A stretch of DNA of 57,755 bases from Antrihabitans cavernicola (GTDB taxonomy: Bacteria > Actinomycetota > Actinomycetes > Mycobacteriales > Mycobacteriaceae). Both the position numbers and the translations under genes were made by a program. The notes under the pieces are model-generated. The model made no database searches. It was given only the letters and a program-made list of their open reading frames with translations, and had not been told where the DNA came from. Below are positions 25,633 through 34,833 of this stretch, piece after piece (the first letter of the stretch is position 1; each line of letters starts with the position of its first letter). The stretch covers positions 1 through 57,755 of the forward strand of contig NZ_VLNY01000021.1 of assembly GCF_008297975.1 (NCBI RefSeq), written 5' to 3'.

Positions 25633-27264
25633 ATGTCATCGATCAATCGTCCCGCGAGACAAATTAATCGCAGAACCCTGTTCAAAGGTGCCGGTGGCGT
25701 GGCGGTCGCGGTTGCCGCCGGTTCGGTGGTCGCCGGTTGCGCAAGTGATTCCGGCCCTGTCGGAACCGGCACGGCGGCCCGTCGCCCGTTGCCAGTGCCG
25801 CCGCTGCTCGCGCCGCGGCTGGTCGATGGCAAGAAGATCTTCGCGCTCGACGCGCGGGCTGGTATCAGTGAGATCAAGGCCGGTATATCGACTCCGACAT
25901 GGGGCTATAACGGGTCGATTCTCGGTCCGACCGTGCGGGCCCGCCGCGGCGACCTGGTGCGGATGGAGGTGACGAACAGCCTGCCGGAGATGACGACAAC
26001 CCACTGGCACGGGATGCATCTGCCCGCCTTGATGGACGGTGGTCCGCATCAACCGATCGAACCCAGCTCGACGTGGACTCCGGAATGGCGCATCGACCAA
26101 CAGGCCGCCACCTTGTGGTATCACCCGCACCCACATGGGAACACCGGCCACCACATCTACCGGGGCCTGGCCGGGTTGTTCGTCCTCGACGACGACAATG
26201 CCGACGCTGCCGGGCTGCCGAACGAGTACGGGGTCGATGACATCCCGCTGATAATTCAAGATCGCCGATTCCACCCCGATGGCACACTCGACGAGACCGA
26301 CCGCAAGGATCTCGGCCTACTCGGGGACACCACGATGGTCAACGGCATCACCGACCCCCATTTCATCGCGACGGCACGGCGAGTACGGTTCCGCATCCTC
26401 AACGGCGCGACGATGCGGATGTTCAACCTACGCTTCTCCGATGGCCGCACCTTCCACATCGTGGCCTCGGACTCCGGGTTGTTGAACGATCCCACACCTG
26501 TCGAGAACGTCTATCTCAGCCCCGGGGAGCGGGCCGAGATCGTTCTCGACCTGAAGACCGGTGACGAAGTGACATTGCGGGCGGTCAAGTTCGCCGACAA
26601 TCTCGAAGTCGACAACAGCGACGCCCCCGACTTCGGCCTCGCCGACGAGTTCGACCTTCTGACCCTGACCGGCCCCAACCAGGGCGGCGAGCCAGCACCC
26701 TTACCGAACGGACTGAACGCGACCCTGATTGCGATGCCCGACACCAAGGGTGCACCCACTCGGAATATGGACATGGAATGGTTTCAGATCAACGGGAAAC
26801 GGATGGACATCACCCGGGTCGACGACGTCATCGACCACCAGGGGTGGGAAGTGTGGACCGTTGCCAACAAAGACAACTGGCTGCACAACTTCCACGTCCA
26901 CGACACCCAGTTCCGGGTGTTGTCGCTGGAGCGAACCTCGACTACCCCGATGATCGACGGCTGGAAGGACACCATCCTGCTCGCGCCCGGCGCTGTCGCC
27001 ACGCTGGCAGTCCGGTTCACCGGCTACACATCTACACGCTGGCCGTACATGTACCACTGCCACATGGCTTACCACGAAGACCAAGGCATGATGGGCCAAT
27101 TCGTCGTCGTCGAACCCGGACAACAGCCCGACCCGCAGATCGGGACCGGGCTCGACCACCAGATGCTCGAGTACACCGAAACCAAGCCCAGCACCACGCC
27201 GCCCACCACCGAACCCGACGCGGAACACAGTGGCTCTTCCCACAGTGGCCACGGTGGGAGCTGA
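25633..27264 (+). CDS. Tat-exported multicopper oxidase (lipoprotein-like)
   Basis: A 543-residue protein. The N-terminus has a twin-arginine signal (NRRTLFKGAGG), a hydrophobic core and a lipobox-like VVAGC, so it is exported and probably lipid-anchored. Copper ligands sit in four boxes: HWHGMH, WYHPHPHGN, HNFHVHD and HCHMAYHEDQGMMG. The last supplies the type 1 cysteine and a methionine axial ligand. These define a CueO/laccase/bilirubin-oxidase-type enzyme that oxidises cuprous ions or phenolic substrates with O2. The C-terminus is Thr/Pro/Ser/His-rich (EHSGSSHSGHGGS). All boxes are intact. No copper-responsive regulator is adjacent. Confidence 0.93.
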   Translation: MSSINRPARQINRRTLFKGAGGVAVAVAAGSVVAGCASDSGPVGTGTAARRPLPVPPLLAPRLVDGKKIFALDARAGISEIKAGISTPTWGYNGSILGPTVRARRGDLVRMEVTNSLPEMTTTHWHGMHLPALMDGGPHQPIEPSSTWTPEWRIDQQAATLWYHPHPHGNTGHHIYRGLAGLFVLDDDNADAAGLPNEYGVDDIPLIIQDRRFHPDGTLDETDRKDLGLLGDTTMVNGITDPHFIATARRVRFRILNGATMRMFNLRFSDGRTFHIVASDSGLLNDPTPVENVYLSPGERAEIVLDLKTGDEVTLRAVKFADNLEVDNSDAPDFGLADEFDLLTLTGPNQGGEPAPLPNGLNATLIAMPDTKGAPTRNMDMEWFQINGKRMDITRVDDVIDHQGWEVWTVANKDNWLHNFHVHDTQFRVLSLERTSTTPMIDGWKDTILLAPGAVATLAVRFTGYTSTRWPYMYHCHMAYHEDQGMMGQFVVVEPGQQPDPQIGTGLDHQMLEYTETKPSTTPPTTEPDAEHSGSSHSGHGGS

Positions 27265-27455
27265 GGCTCACGAACAGGGCCCGGGGCTCGCCCGGCGCCC
27301 GTCGCGGTCAACAGAGTTGTTTCGCGCCTGGCATGATCGATATCGGTGCTGGTTTCTGCCGGAACACGTCTATGAACGACACGAAAGGTCCTCCCCTCCC
27401 CCTTTACCTGGATCCTTCTTGAGTCTGGTGTGCTGGCCTGAGCGGTTTCGGATAG

Positions 27456-28224
27456 CGACTCCACGATGCTCACGTGCACACGATTCCGTTCGCCAACGTC
27501 GACTTGCTGCTGGGACAGCATCCCGGCGTGGCGCCGGCGGCCGAGCAGCAGCAGCTGATCACGCGTCGTCGCGGTGGCTACTGCTTCGAGAACAGTCAGA
27601 TATTTGCGGCTGCGCTGGAGGGTCTCGGGTATCGGGTTCGTCGGCGGCTTGGCCGGGTGCACCAATCCACCAGTACTCGCACCCACTTGGTGGTGACGGC
27701 TGCCGTCGACGACCGGTGATACCTGTGCGATCCGGGCTTCGGGTTCAGCCTGCGGTCCCATTCCGCTCGAGGCGGATGCGGTTCGCGTCGAAAACGACCG
27801 CATCTACCGCCTCCAGTTCGAGCGACCGGACGGCGTCGACTGCTGGAGCCTGATTCGAGACGGCGAAGTACAACACATCATCGACGGGCTGACTGTCCAG
27901 CCGGTCGATGCGCGCACCGGACACTTGATCACCTCGACCGACCTGGCTTCGCCGTTTGTTCGGTCCCTGATGGTTATGCGCTATACCGGCGAAGGCCATG
28001 TCACTGTCACCAATCAGGCGCGAACCGTTCGCGCACCGGGCCGTCCCACAAAGCGGGAGATCATTTCACCGGCCGATACCGTGAAGGCCGTGCGCGACTT
28101 GGGAGTCCGGCTCGATGATGACGAGGCTGCGCGGCTAGCGGCAATCGTAGCGCGGATCCGCACCGGCGGCGATGCGAATCGCTCGATGCAGACGCCTGCT
28201 CAGTCGGTGATCGTCCAGTCCTGA
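27456..28224 (+). pseudogene. Arylamine N-acetyltransferase (NAT), disrupted
   Basis: Starts without an N-terminus at RLHDAHVHTIPFANVDLLLG. It contains the catalytic cysteine in RRRGGYCFENSQIF, the histidine in TRTHLVVT, then a TGA (27717-27719) where the family has a tryptophan before YLCDPGFG (the catalytic aspartate). A frameshift follows near 27750-27780, and the C-terminal half resumes with YRLQFERPDGVDCW, LITSTDLASPFVRSLMVMRY and TKREI. NAT enzymes transfer acetyl from acetyl-CoA to arylamines. Deletion of the N-terminus, one stop and one frameshift make it dead. Confidence 0.85.
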
Positions 28225-28876
28225 ACGGGTTCGCCACGGCTTTCTTCGGAGTCGTAGGTGTAGCCCTGCCCGTCGCCGAGGCCGGACTTCCCGGCGTCAG
28301 CGCTTTTCCGCAGCATGTCCGCGAATTTGTGCTGCCGATCGTCGTCGGCGTTGCGCGCAATGTGGGCGACGACGTTGAAGCCGACGAAGTCGTAGACCTC
28401 GAACGGACCGGTCGGACTACCGGTCGCGATCCGCCACCCCTTATCGATGTCACCCGGATCGCCGATGCCGTCGACGTAGGGAGCGGCCGCAGCCTCGACG
28501 CGAAGTGTAAGGCGAGGAACTTCTCGGGTCGACCGCTGGCGTCGGCGAAGTCGCTGCGCCGCGGCGGTGAGGAGTTCGTCGTGAAGATCGTCTTCGCCGG
28601 CGCGGCCTCGCCGATCTGCGACTACACCTTCCGCTTGAGATCCAGGTTCTCCGGGACCGCCGCGATGACCAAGTCGGCGTCTGCCACCGCAGCGGCAATG
28701 TCGGTCGTGGTCGTGACGGCCGCGATGGCTTCGTCGAAGCGTGCACTGTCGAAGTCCGGCAAGATCCTGCTCGTAGTAGCCCGTTACCGTCTTGCCGTGG
28801 TAGGCGGCCTGCATGATGATCTGCGAGCCGAGCACCCCGGTTCTCCGAAGACTGTCACGTTGTCGATGTCCGTCAT
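28200..28876 (-). pseudogene. 3-hydroxyacyl-CoA dehydrogenase, multiply frameshifted
   Basis: ATG 28876 starts MTDIDNVTVFGA, followed by [20 protein letters not shown], a Rossmann NAD-binding end. The middle is readable only by hopping frames. The C-terminal part is clear: [34 protein letters not shown] and a WTITD-type end at 28200. The family oxidises 3-hydroxyacyl-CoA in beta-oxidation. The 3-prime end overlaps that of the NAT pseudogene on the other strand. Confidence 0.8.
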
Positions 28877-29236
28877 GTGGTCTCTCCATGCTGTGCTGTC
28901 CGATTGCCGACGAGGTGGTCGTAGACGAGGCGAGCATGCAGGGTCATTTGCGCACGGTGGTCACAGAGTGCAGAAAAAGTCAGCCTGGCCTCCTCCCCGC
29001 AGTGTATCGGTACCGTTTCGTCGCTGCCCTGTGCAATGTGCGGGCGACCCGGAACCCCGCGTTTACCCTGCCAGTGCCCGCTGAGACCGGCAGTCGCTTT
29101 GATCGTTCGCTCCGGGACCTACTGCATTCGCGATCATGTCCGAACTTCGGATCGCTTCGATTCTTGACCCAAACCGCTGCGCGAGAAGCGGATTCACCGG
29201 AGGGCTGACACTCCTGGGCCGACCGACGTGGGCGGG
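28877..29236. other. Intergenic, no gene recognised
   Basis: A plus-strand frame crosses most of this stretch without motifs or a ribosome binding site. Probably further decayed sequence. Confidence 0.35.
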
Positions 29237-29480
29237 TCAGTGGGGTGCGGCGGATGTTGTCTCGATCTCGATCATCATCTGGGGGTCTGCCAGGGCGCTG
29301 ATCTGGAGGGTCGCCGAAGGCACAGCGTGGGGCAACAGACGTTCCCCCTGACGCTCGATACGGCAGGTAGGTGCGCGATGTCGGTCAGGTACACGGTCAG
29401 CCGGAAGGACGTGTTCCAGTCCGGCGCCGGCACCGTTCAAGCTGCGTTCGATGTTGCGGATTGCCTGCTCGGTTGCCCCT
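29237..29480 (-). pseudogene. RidA/YjgF-family protein fragment, frameshifted
   Basis: Minus-strand residues TEQAIRNIERSLNGAGAGLE and, after a shift, RLTVYLTDIAHLPAV and VRGNV, then back to the first frame with ATLQISALADPQMMIEIET. These are the central and C-terminal parts of a RidA-type enamine/imine deaminase. The N-terminal strand is missing and two frame changes are needed. Upstream (29481-29700) the same strand has a lone hydrophobic segment, GGVVAIVTGLITIAILWSG, from another decayed gene. Confidence 0.65.
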
Positions 29481-29871
29481 CGATGGTGTGGGCTCATCGC
29501 AGGGGCCACTTCCTCGGCGTCGGCTTGACTCCAGTTGACGGCATCGTCGGGGCCAACAGGTGCATGTCCCGACCATAGGATCGCAATCGTGATCAGACCT
29601 GTGACGATGGCGACCACACCCCCGGTAATCCAAGCCAGATCCAGGCCCGGACCCCAGCGACGTCACCGATCATTTTCACGGCAGGGCGCTCCTTCCGGTT
29701 GGTGACCCGCATTCCCGCAGGCCAGCCGGACAGGTCCAACAGCCGGTCAGTTCGGCGACCCAGGCGCCGTCGCGAAGCAACTGCTGGATTCGGATGTCAT
29801 CGCGAGTGAGTTCGATGCCATCAAGAGCAAAAGCCCTCGCTTGAGTCGAGACAGGTGTGTGGCCGGCGTGA
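29481..29871. other. Remnant-rich stretch without an intact gene
   Basis: Contains the isolated hydrophobic segment noted above and, at about 29676-29880 on the minus strand, a protein-like piece (FALDGIELTRDDIRIQQLLR, CWTCPAGLRECG) that I cannot assign. Confidence 0.35.
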
Positions 29872-30220
29872 TCATCGTGGAGTAGAGCCGGTCCGGTCGG
29901 TCCAGTCGGCGAACGATCGCAGGAATCCCGCGAGGAAGTCACTGGTCGACGTATTGGTCAAGGTTCCGTCCTCGCCGAAGAAGGCGGCAGCGTCGCCGAC
30001 ATACGCCTCAGGTTGTTGCATCGTGGGCATGTCGAGAAACAGCGATCCTGCGAACTGCTTCCGCGCTGTGTGAGCCCGGTCCGCGCCGCGAAGCGAGTTT
30101 GCGGCGTCGCTGCCGGTGAGGGTGGAGTCGGTGAGAGGGCCGGGCCGCCGAATCACGGCCAAGGCCGACGGAGGGCACCGAAGACCTGGATGTGCAGGTG
30201 CTGAAGAACTCTCCGGCCTG
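29872..30220 (-). pseudogene. NADPH-dependent FMN reductase, C-terminal remnant
   Basis: The minus strand encodes GSLFLDMPTMQQPEAYVGDA, FFGEDGTLTNTSTSDFL and AGFLRSFADWTDR, the C-terminal signature of flavodoxin-like NAD(P)H:FMN reductases (the MPxxxQPE and DGxLT motifs). Upstream of about 30060 the match appears only in another frame (HIQVFGALRRPWP), and the N-terminal FMN-binding loop is absent. Inactive. Confidence 0.65.
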
Positions 30221-30406
30221 TGGACGTGAATGTATCGAAGGTGACGACGGGAATTGGAGAAACCCTTCCTAGTCCCGACTATTTGCGAGGTGTTCACGGT
30301 GGCAACATCGTGGGCATGGAGATCGGAGCGATGACGTTCTACAACCAGCGCTCCTGGTAAGAATTGTCTTCAGGAAGGGAGTCGGAGGCGGCTAGTGCCG
30401 ATCGAT

Positions 30407-30481
30407 CCTGCAGACACCTTGTTCGGCGCGTACCGAGGCATCGGAATCCCTCCGTCCAGGATCGCGACGACCGATAGAAAC
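30407..30481 (-). mobile_element. IS30 left-end remnant
   Basis: Seventy-five bases on the minus strand correspond to 11562-11637 (left end plus first transposase codons MPRYAPNK) with one indel and a handful of substitutions. Nothing else of the element is present. Confidence 0.8.
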
Positions 30482-30546
30482 TGCCTGTCCTTCGATCGAG
30501 GGGGTGCGCGAGCAAGTGGCCTGGGACCATCCATTTGCGATGAGCG

Positions 30547-31254
30547 TTAGGTGAGGCCGACCAGCTCCGACACCGGTGTCGACTTCGTCACGACGAAACC
30601 GAAGTCTCGCAGGGCGCCGTCGAGTACATGCCAGATCGACGTCTCCAGGAATGCGGCGAGTCCGTTCGAGCTCAACCTCGGACCGGGACTGACGAGCCAA
30701 CGGTTCACTGTGGCATCGACCAGTCCGAGCAGGGCGAACGCCAACGTCTCCGCGGTTTCGGCGTGCTGCGGTCGGCCAGCCAGCATCGCGTCGAACAGTC
30801 CGGCCAGATCCACGCCGATTGCGGTCTTGGTGCCGGTCACGACGCGCGATCCGGTGGTGCGGCGGCTGGCAGAGCCGGTGCCGAGAAATTGGTGGAGTCC
30901 GGGGTAGTCGACGATCCAGCCCACGTAGGTCTCCACCGCACGACCGATGGATTCGCCGACCGTGCCGCGCGGGGTCAAGGCCGGCGTCACCTCGGCCATC
31001 AGGCGATCGACGATTCGGGCGCGCAGCTGTTCGTCGAGATCGCTACGGTCCTTGAAGATTCGGTAGATGACCGAGCGCGGCAGACCGGCTCGGTCGGCGA
31101 TTTCCTGAACTGGGATGTCGGAGCCGCCGTCGTTGATCGCGTCGATGGCTGCTTCCAGTATGCGGTCCTTACGCGCGGCCTTGTGGTCGTCCCAGCGCGT
31201 GGTTCGTCCATCGGTGTGAGCAGTGCGACCTTCGTCTATGGCTGCTTCCGACAT
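30547..31254 (-). CDS. TetR-family transcriptional regulator
   Basis: A 235-residue protein. Residues about 28-75 form the TetR helix-turn-helix (KDRILEAAIDAINDGGSDI, VQEIADRAGLPRSVIYRIF, KDRSDLDEQL). The rest is a helical ligand-binding/dimer domain (ETYVGWIVDYPGLHQFLGTG). It diverges from the catabolic operon beginning at 31354, and its start codon lies 3 bp from one of three palindromes in the shared 99-bp intergenic region. It is therefore most likely the local repressor of that operon and of itself, released by a pathway acyl-CoA or similar ligand. The ligand is unknown. Confidence 0.92.
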   Translation of the reverse strand: MSEAAIDEGRTAHTDGRTTRWDDHKAARKDRILEAAIDAINDGGSDIPVQEIADRAGLPRSVIYRIFKDRSDLDEQLRARIVDRLMAEVTPALTPRGTVGESIGRAVETYVGWIVDYPGLHQFLGTGSASRRTTGSRVVTGTKTAIGVDLAGLFDAMLAGRPQHAETAETLAFALLGLVDATVNRWLVSPGPRLSSNGLAAFLETSIWHVLDGALRDFGFVVTKSTPVSELVGLT

Positions 31255-31257
31255 CTT

Positions 31258-31270
31258 GCGTACTGTACGC
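31258..31270. promoter_or_regulatory. Palindrome 1, candidate TetR operator
   Basis: GCGTACTGTACGC is a perfect palindrome around a central T, 3 bp upstream of the TetR start codon. Confidence 0.55.
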
Positions 31271-31272
31271 TA

Positions 31273-31302
31273 TTGACTCGGACAGTCTGTCTCATTTACT
31301 TT
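31273..31302 (+). promoter_or_regulatory. Candidate promoter of the catabolic operon
   Basis: TTGACT at 31273-31278 and TACTTT at 31297-31302 with an 18-bp spacer lie about 50 bp upstream of the thiolase start. Palindrome 2 lies inside the spacer and palindrome 3 just downstream, so a bound repressor would block the polymerase. Confidence 0.45.
31281..31291. promoter_or_regulatory. Palindrome 2, candidate TetR operator
   Basis: GACAGTCTGTC is a perfect palindrome around a central T between the proposed -35 and -10 boxes. Confidence 0.5.
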
Positions 31303-31305
31303 AGT

Positions 31306-31320
31306 GTGACAATTTGTCAC
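31306..31320. promoter_or_regulatory. Palindrome 3, candidate TetR operator
   Basis: GTGACAATTTGTCAC is a perfect 7+1+7 palindrome 33 bp upstream of the thiolase ATG. Confidence 0.55.
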
Positions 31321-31353
31321 AGGCAGTAGCTACAGGTCGAAACAGGAGCGTTC

Positions 31354-32544
31354 ATGGGCAACAGGGTCTTTGTGGTCGGCGTAGGAATGACCAAGTTCGA
31401 AAAACCCGGTTCGCGGGACTGGGACTACCCGGACATGGCTCGGGAGGCAGGAACAAGGGCCCTCGAGGACGCAGGCATCGACTACACCGCGGTGGAGCAG
31501 GCCTATGTGGGCTATGTGTACGGCGAATCGACCTCGGGGCAGCGTGCCGTCTACGAACTGGGCCTGACCGGCATCCCGATCGTCAACGTCAACAACAACT
31601 GTTCCACCGGTTCGACGGCGCTGTATCTGGCGGCGCAGGCCGTCAAGAGCGGGCAAGCCGAGTGTGCGTTGGCGCTGGGCTTCGAGAAGATGCAGAAGGG
31701 TTCGCTCGGCTCCACCTACGACGATCGTGAGCAGCCGATGATGCGCCATCTGTTGGCGCTCGCGGAGCTGCAGGAATTCGCGATGCCGCCCGCTCCCTAC
31801 ATGTTCGGTGCAGCGGGCAACGAACACATGGAGCGTTACGGCACCACCGCCGAGCAGTTCGCCAAGATCGGCGTGAAGAACCACAAGCATTCGATGAACA
31901 ATCCGTATGCGCAGTTCCAGGACCCGTACACGCTGGAAGAAGTACTCGCTTCCAAGCGTATCTACGGGCCGCTGACCAAGCTGCAGTGTTCGCCGACCTC
32001 GGACGGTTCCGGTGCCGCGATTCTGGCGAGCGAGGCGTTCGTCGACAAGCACGGGCTCGCGGGCCAGGCCGTCGAAATCGTCGGCCAGGCAATGGTTACC
32101 GACCTGGCGAGCACGTTCGCGGATCAGAGCGCGATCAGCCTGGTGGGTGCCGACATGACGCGTACCGCGGCGGCGAAGGTCTACGAGCAGGCTGGCATCA
32201 CGGCCGAGGACGTCGATGTGATCGAGTTGCACGACTGTTTCTCCGCCAACGAACTGATCACCTACGAGGCACTCGGTCTGTGTCCTGAGGGCGACGGCGG
32301 CAAGCTCGTCGACAACGACGACACCACCTACGGCGGACGCTGGGTGGTCAACCCCTCCGGCGGCCTGATCTCGAAGGGGCACCCGCTCGGTGCCACCGGA
32401 CTCGCGCAGTGCAGTGAACTCACCTGGCAACTGCGCGGCACCGCCGACAAGCGGCAGGTCGATGGCGCACGCGTTGCGCTGCAACACAATATCGGGCTCG
32501 GCGGCGCAGTCGTGATTACTGCGTACAAGCCCGCCGATCGCTGA
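31354..32544 (+). CDS. SCP2-type thiolase / lipid-transfer protein (Ltp-like)
   Basis: A 396-residue protein of the SCP-x thiolase group. Visible motifs are the nucleophile cysteine in [17 protein letters not shown], the [10 protein letters not shown] block with the catalytic His and the C-terminal [11 protein letters not shown]. The C-terminal cysteine of classic thiolases is not evident near the end, as usual for SCP2 thiolases and Ltp-type (retro)aldolases. It would cleave a 3-oxoacyl-CoA or carry out C-C bond cleavage on a branched side chain. First gene of the operon, preceded by GGAG and the three palindromes. The next gene is 48 bp on. Confidence 0.9.
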   Translation: MGNRVFVVGVGMTKFEKPGSRDWDYPDMAREAGTRALEDAGIDYTAVEQAYVGYVYGESTSGQRAVYELGLTGIPIVNVNNNCSTGSTALYLAAQAVKSGQAECALALGFEKMQKGSLGSTYDDREQPMMRHLLALAELQEFAMPPAPYMFGAAGNEHMERYGTTAEQFAKIGVKNHKHSMNNPYAQFQDPYTLEEVLASKRIYGPLTKLQCSPTSDGSGAAILASEAFVDKHGLAGQAVEIVGQAMVTDLASTFADQSAISLVGADMTRTAAAKVYEQAGITAEDVDVIELHDCFSANELITYEALGLCPEGDGGKLVDNDDTTYGGRWVVNPSGGLISKGHPLGATGLAQCSELTWQLRGTADKRQVDGARVALQHNIGLGGAVVITAYKPADR

Positions 32545-32592
32545 CCACACGTTCGATCACACCAATCAACAGTTGACACAAGGAGATTCGTC

Positions 32593-33024
32593 ATGGCTTC
32601 AGTTTCCGTATCCGCAACACTGCCCACCGCACCCGAAAAGGCGTGGGACGCCCTGGCTGACCTCAGCCGCTGGGAAGAGTGGCTCACCATTCACCAGGCC
32701 TGGAAGTCCGAGGTTCCGGCCGAGGTGACCCTGGGTTCGAAGTTCACCGAGGTGGTCTCGGTGATGGGTATGGCGAACAAGATCGAGTGGACCGTCGCCG
32801 AAGTCGAGGTCCCGAAGATGGTCAAGATCACCGGCACCGGCATGGCGGGTGTGACAGTGGAATTCGTGATGTCCGTTGCGCCCGACGGCACCGGTTCCGT
32901 TGCCACTGTCGATGCCAGCTTCACCGGCACCATGATCGTCGGGCCGATCGGCAAGGCGGTTGCGAAGAACGCTAAGGGCGACCTGGAGGAGTCTCTCGCC
33001 AAGTTCGCCGAACTGGTCGGCTGA
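32593..33024 (+). CDS. SRPBCC (START/polyketide-cyclase-like) protein
   Basis: A 143-residue single-domain protein (SVSATLPTAPEKAWDALAD, LSRWEEWLTIHQAWKSEVP, FTGTMIVGPIGKAVAKNAKG) with the helix-grip pattern of the SRPBCC fold, which binds hydrophobic ligands in a deep cavity. AAGGAG lies just before the ATG. Located between the thiolase and hydratase genes, it may bind the lipophilic substrate or an intermediate. No catalytic residues can be named. Length is normal. Confidence 0.88.
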   Translation: MASVSVSATLPTAPEKAWDALADLSRWEEWLTIHQAWKSEVPAEVTLGSKFTEVVSVMGMANKIEWTVAEVEVPKMVKITGTGMAGVTVEFVMSVAPDGTGSVATVDASFTGTMIVGPIGKAVAKNAKGDLEESLAKFAELVG

Positions 33025-33030
33025 TCGAAG

Positions 33031-33912
33031 ATGGGCACAACCTCCGAAACGCGCACCGTCACCTTCGACGCGTCCGGGTTGAACGAATGGACCGACGAGG
33101 AGCGCTTCGACGTCACGGCCGAGCGGATCGCCGAATACGCCGCCGCCACCAACGATCCAATCGAGCGGCACCGCAGCGGTGAGGTGGCGCCGCCGGTGTT
33201 CGCGGTGGTACCGGTGTTCTTCTCGATGGCGCCGGCAGCATTGTCGGTGGCACCGGTCGAGCTGTTGATGAAGTTGGTGCACGGCGAGCAGGACTTCCAC
33301 TTTCATCGGCCGATCTTCGCGGGCGACATTCTGGTCGTGCGGGCGAAACCGATAGGCTTCGCTGGTCGCGACAACGGGTCGACCGTGACCGTATATGCGG
33401 AAACCCGCACGGACGCAGGCGAACTGGTCAACGAACAATGGATGACCGCGTTCTTCCGCAAGGTCGACGCCGGTGCTGCCGCCGGCGAGCAGGCACCCGA
33501 TCACCGGTTCGCTTCAAAGTCGCGTTCCGCCGCACCCGTTGCGGAGCTAGCCCAGCACATCGACAAGGATCAGACGTTTCGGTACTCGCCGGCCTCGGGT
33601 GATCCGATGCCGATTCACCTCGACGACGAGATCGCCCAGATGTCCGGGCTCCCAGGCATCATCAACCATGGTCTGTGCACCATGGCGTTCACCTCGTGGG
33701 CCGCGTTGACCGAGCTGGCCGATGGCAAAACCGAACGGCTGCAACGTCTTGCGGTCCGCTTCGCGAAACCGGTGCTGCCGGATCAGGACATGGAAACGCG
33801 GTTCTGGCACGCGGGTGCGCGCGGCTCGGCGCTCAGTTCGTACGCCTTCGAGACAACCGTCGGCGACGACCTGGTGATCAAGGACGGACTCGCCGTCTTC
33901 ACGAACGACTGA
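33031..33912 (+). CDS. MaoC-family enoyl-CoA hydratase
   Basis: A 293-residue double hotdog protein starting 6 bp after the SRPBCC stop. The N-terminal hotdog (about 20-145) is degenerate. The C-terminal MaoC domain (about 165-290) has FRYSPASGDPMPIHLDDEI and GLPGIINHGLCTMAF, the hydratase 2 signature with catalytic Asp and His. It would add water to a 2-enoyl-CoA to give the (R)-3-hydroxyacyl-CoA. This matches the SDR encoded next, as in peroxisomal multifunctional enzyme type 2 pathways. Confidence 0.9.
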   Translation: MGTTSETRTVTFDASGLNEWTDEERFDVTAERIAEYAAATNDPIERHRSGEVAPPVFAVVPVFFSMAPAALSVAPVELLMKLVHGEQDFHFHRPIFAGDILVVRAKPIGFAGRDNGSTVTVYAETRTDAGELVNEQWMTAFFRKVDAGAAAGEQAPDHRFASKSRSAAPVAELAQHIDKDQTFRYSPASGDPMPIHLDDEIAQMSGLPGIINHGLCTMAFTSWAALTELADGKTERLQRLAVRFAKPVLPDQDMETRFWHAGARGSALSSYAFETTVGDDLVIKDGLAVFTND

Positions 33913-33952
33913 ACTACTTCTGCATGACTAAAACCGAGGGAGACAAGTACTG

Positions 33953-34822
33953 ATGGGCACTCTGGATGGACGGGTGGCGATCGTCACCGGCGCCGGTCGC
34001 GGCATCGGCCGTGAACACGCACTGTTGTTCGCCCGGGAGGGCGCCAGCGTCGTGGTCAACGACCTCGGCGGCGCCAACGACGGCACCGGAGCCGACACGG
34101 GGCCGGCGCAACAGGTGGTCGACGAAATCGTCGCCGCCGGCGGCAAGGCCGCGGCCAACACCGACAACATCGCCACCTGGGACGGCGCCGAATCGGTGGT
34201 TGCTCAGGCCGTCAGCGAGTTCGGCCGCTTGGACGTGCTGGTCAACAATGCCGGCATTCTGCGTGACGCGTTCATCGCCGGCATGGACGAAGCGCAATGG
34301 GACTCCGTCGTCGCTGTGCATCTCAAGGGGCACGCGGCGACACTGCATCACGCCGCCGCGTACTGGAAGGCACAGACCAAGGCCGGGGAGCCGGTCAACG
34401 CGGCAGTCATCAACACCGCATCCGCCTCGGGCACGTTCATGCCCAACGCAGGCCAAGGCAACTACGGAGCCGCCAAGGCCGGAATCGCCGCCTTGACACT
34501 GGTTGCCGCCGACGAGTTGGAGCGCTACGGAGTCCGAGTCAACGCCATCGCACCGATCGCGCGCACCCGGCTCACGCTGGCGACACCGGGTATGGGTGCC
34601 CTCTTCGCCGAAGAGGTCCCCGAGGGTGAATTCGACGCGTTCGCCCCAGCGAACATCTCGCCGCTGGTCGCCTATCTGGCCGGCCCGGAATGCAAGCTCA
34701 CCGGCAAGGTCTATGCGGTGCAGGGCGGCGGAATTTCCGAACTCACCGGATGGCACGCCGTGTCGACCACCGAGAGCGACGGCCCATGGACCATCGCCGA
34801 TCTCGCGAACAAGTTGGGCTGA
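33953..34822 (+). CDS. SDR-family 3-hydroxyacyl-CoA dehydrogenase
   Basis: A 289-residue short-chain dehydrogenase: TGAGRGIG for NAD(P) binding at residues 12-19, NNAG, the serine in INTASASG and YGAAK (the YxxxK pair). The sequence VNDLGGANDGTGADTGPAQQ is characteristic of the multifunctional enzyme type 2 (HSD17B4-like) dehydrogenase group. It would oxidise the 3-hydroxyacyl-CoA made by the MaoC hydratase. The ATG follows AGGGAG by 8 nt. Part of the operon with short intergenic gaps. Confidence 0.92.
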   Translation: MGTLDGRVAIVTGAGRGIGREHALLFAREGASVVVNDLGGANDGTGADTGPAQQVVDEIVAAGGKAAANTDNIATWDGAESVVAQAVSEFGRLDVLVNNAGILRDAFIAGMDEAQWDSVVAVHLKGHAATLHHAAAYWKAQTKAGEPVNAAVINTASASGTFMPNAGQGNYGAAKAGIAALTLVAADELERYGVRVNAIAPIARTRLTLATPGMGALFAEEVPEGEFDAFAPANISPLVAYLAGPECKLTGKVYAVQGGGISELTGWHAVSTTESDGPWTIADLANKLG

Positions 34823-34833
34823 GGAGCGCAATC

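Noticed and set aside
30297-30361. A short plus-strand frame ending EIGAMTFYNQRSW before the IS30 remnant.
   Set aside because: Too short to assign; it could be the tail of a lost gene but nothing upstream supports it.
31330-32550. A 406-codon minus-strand frame opposite the thiolase gene.
   Set aside because: It mirrors a clear plus-strand enzyme; its composition (Val/Arg/Gly/His-rich) is that of an antisense shadow in GC-rich DNA.
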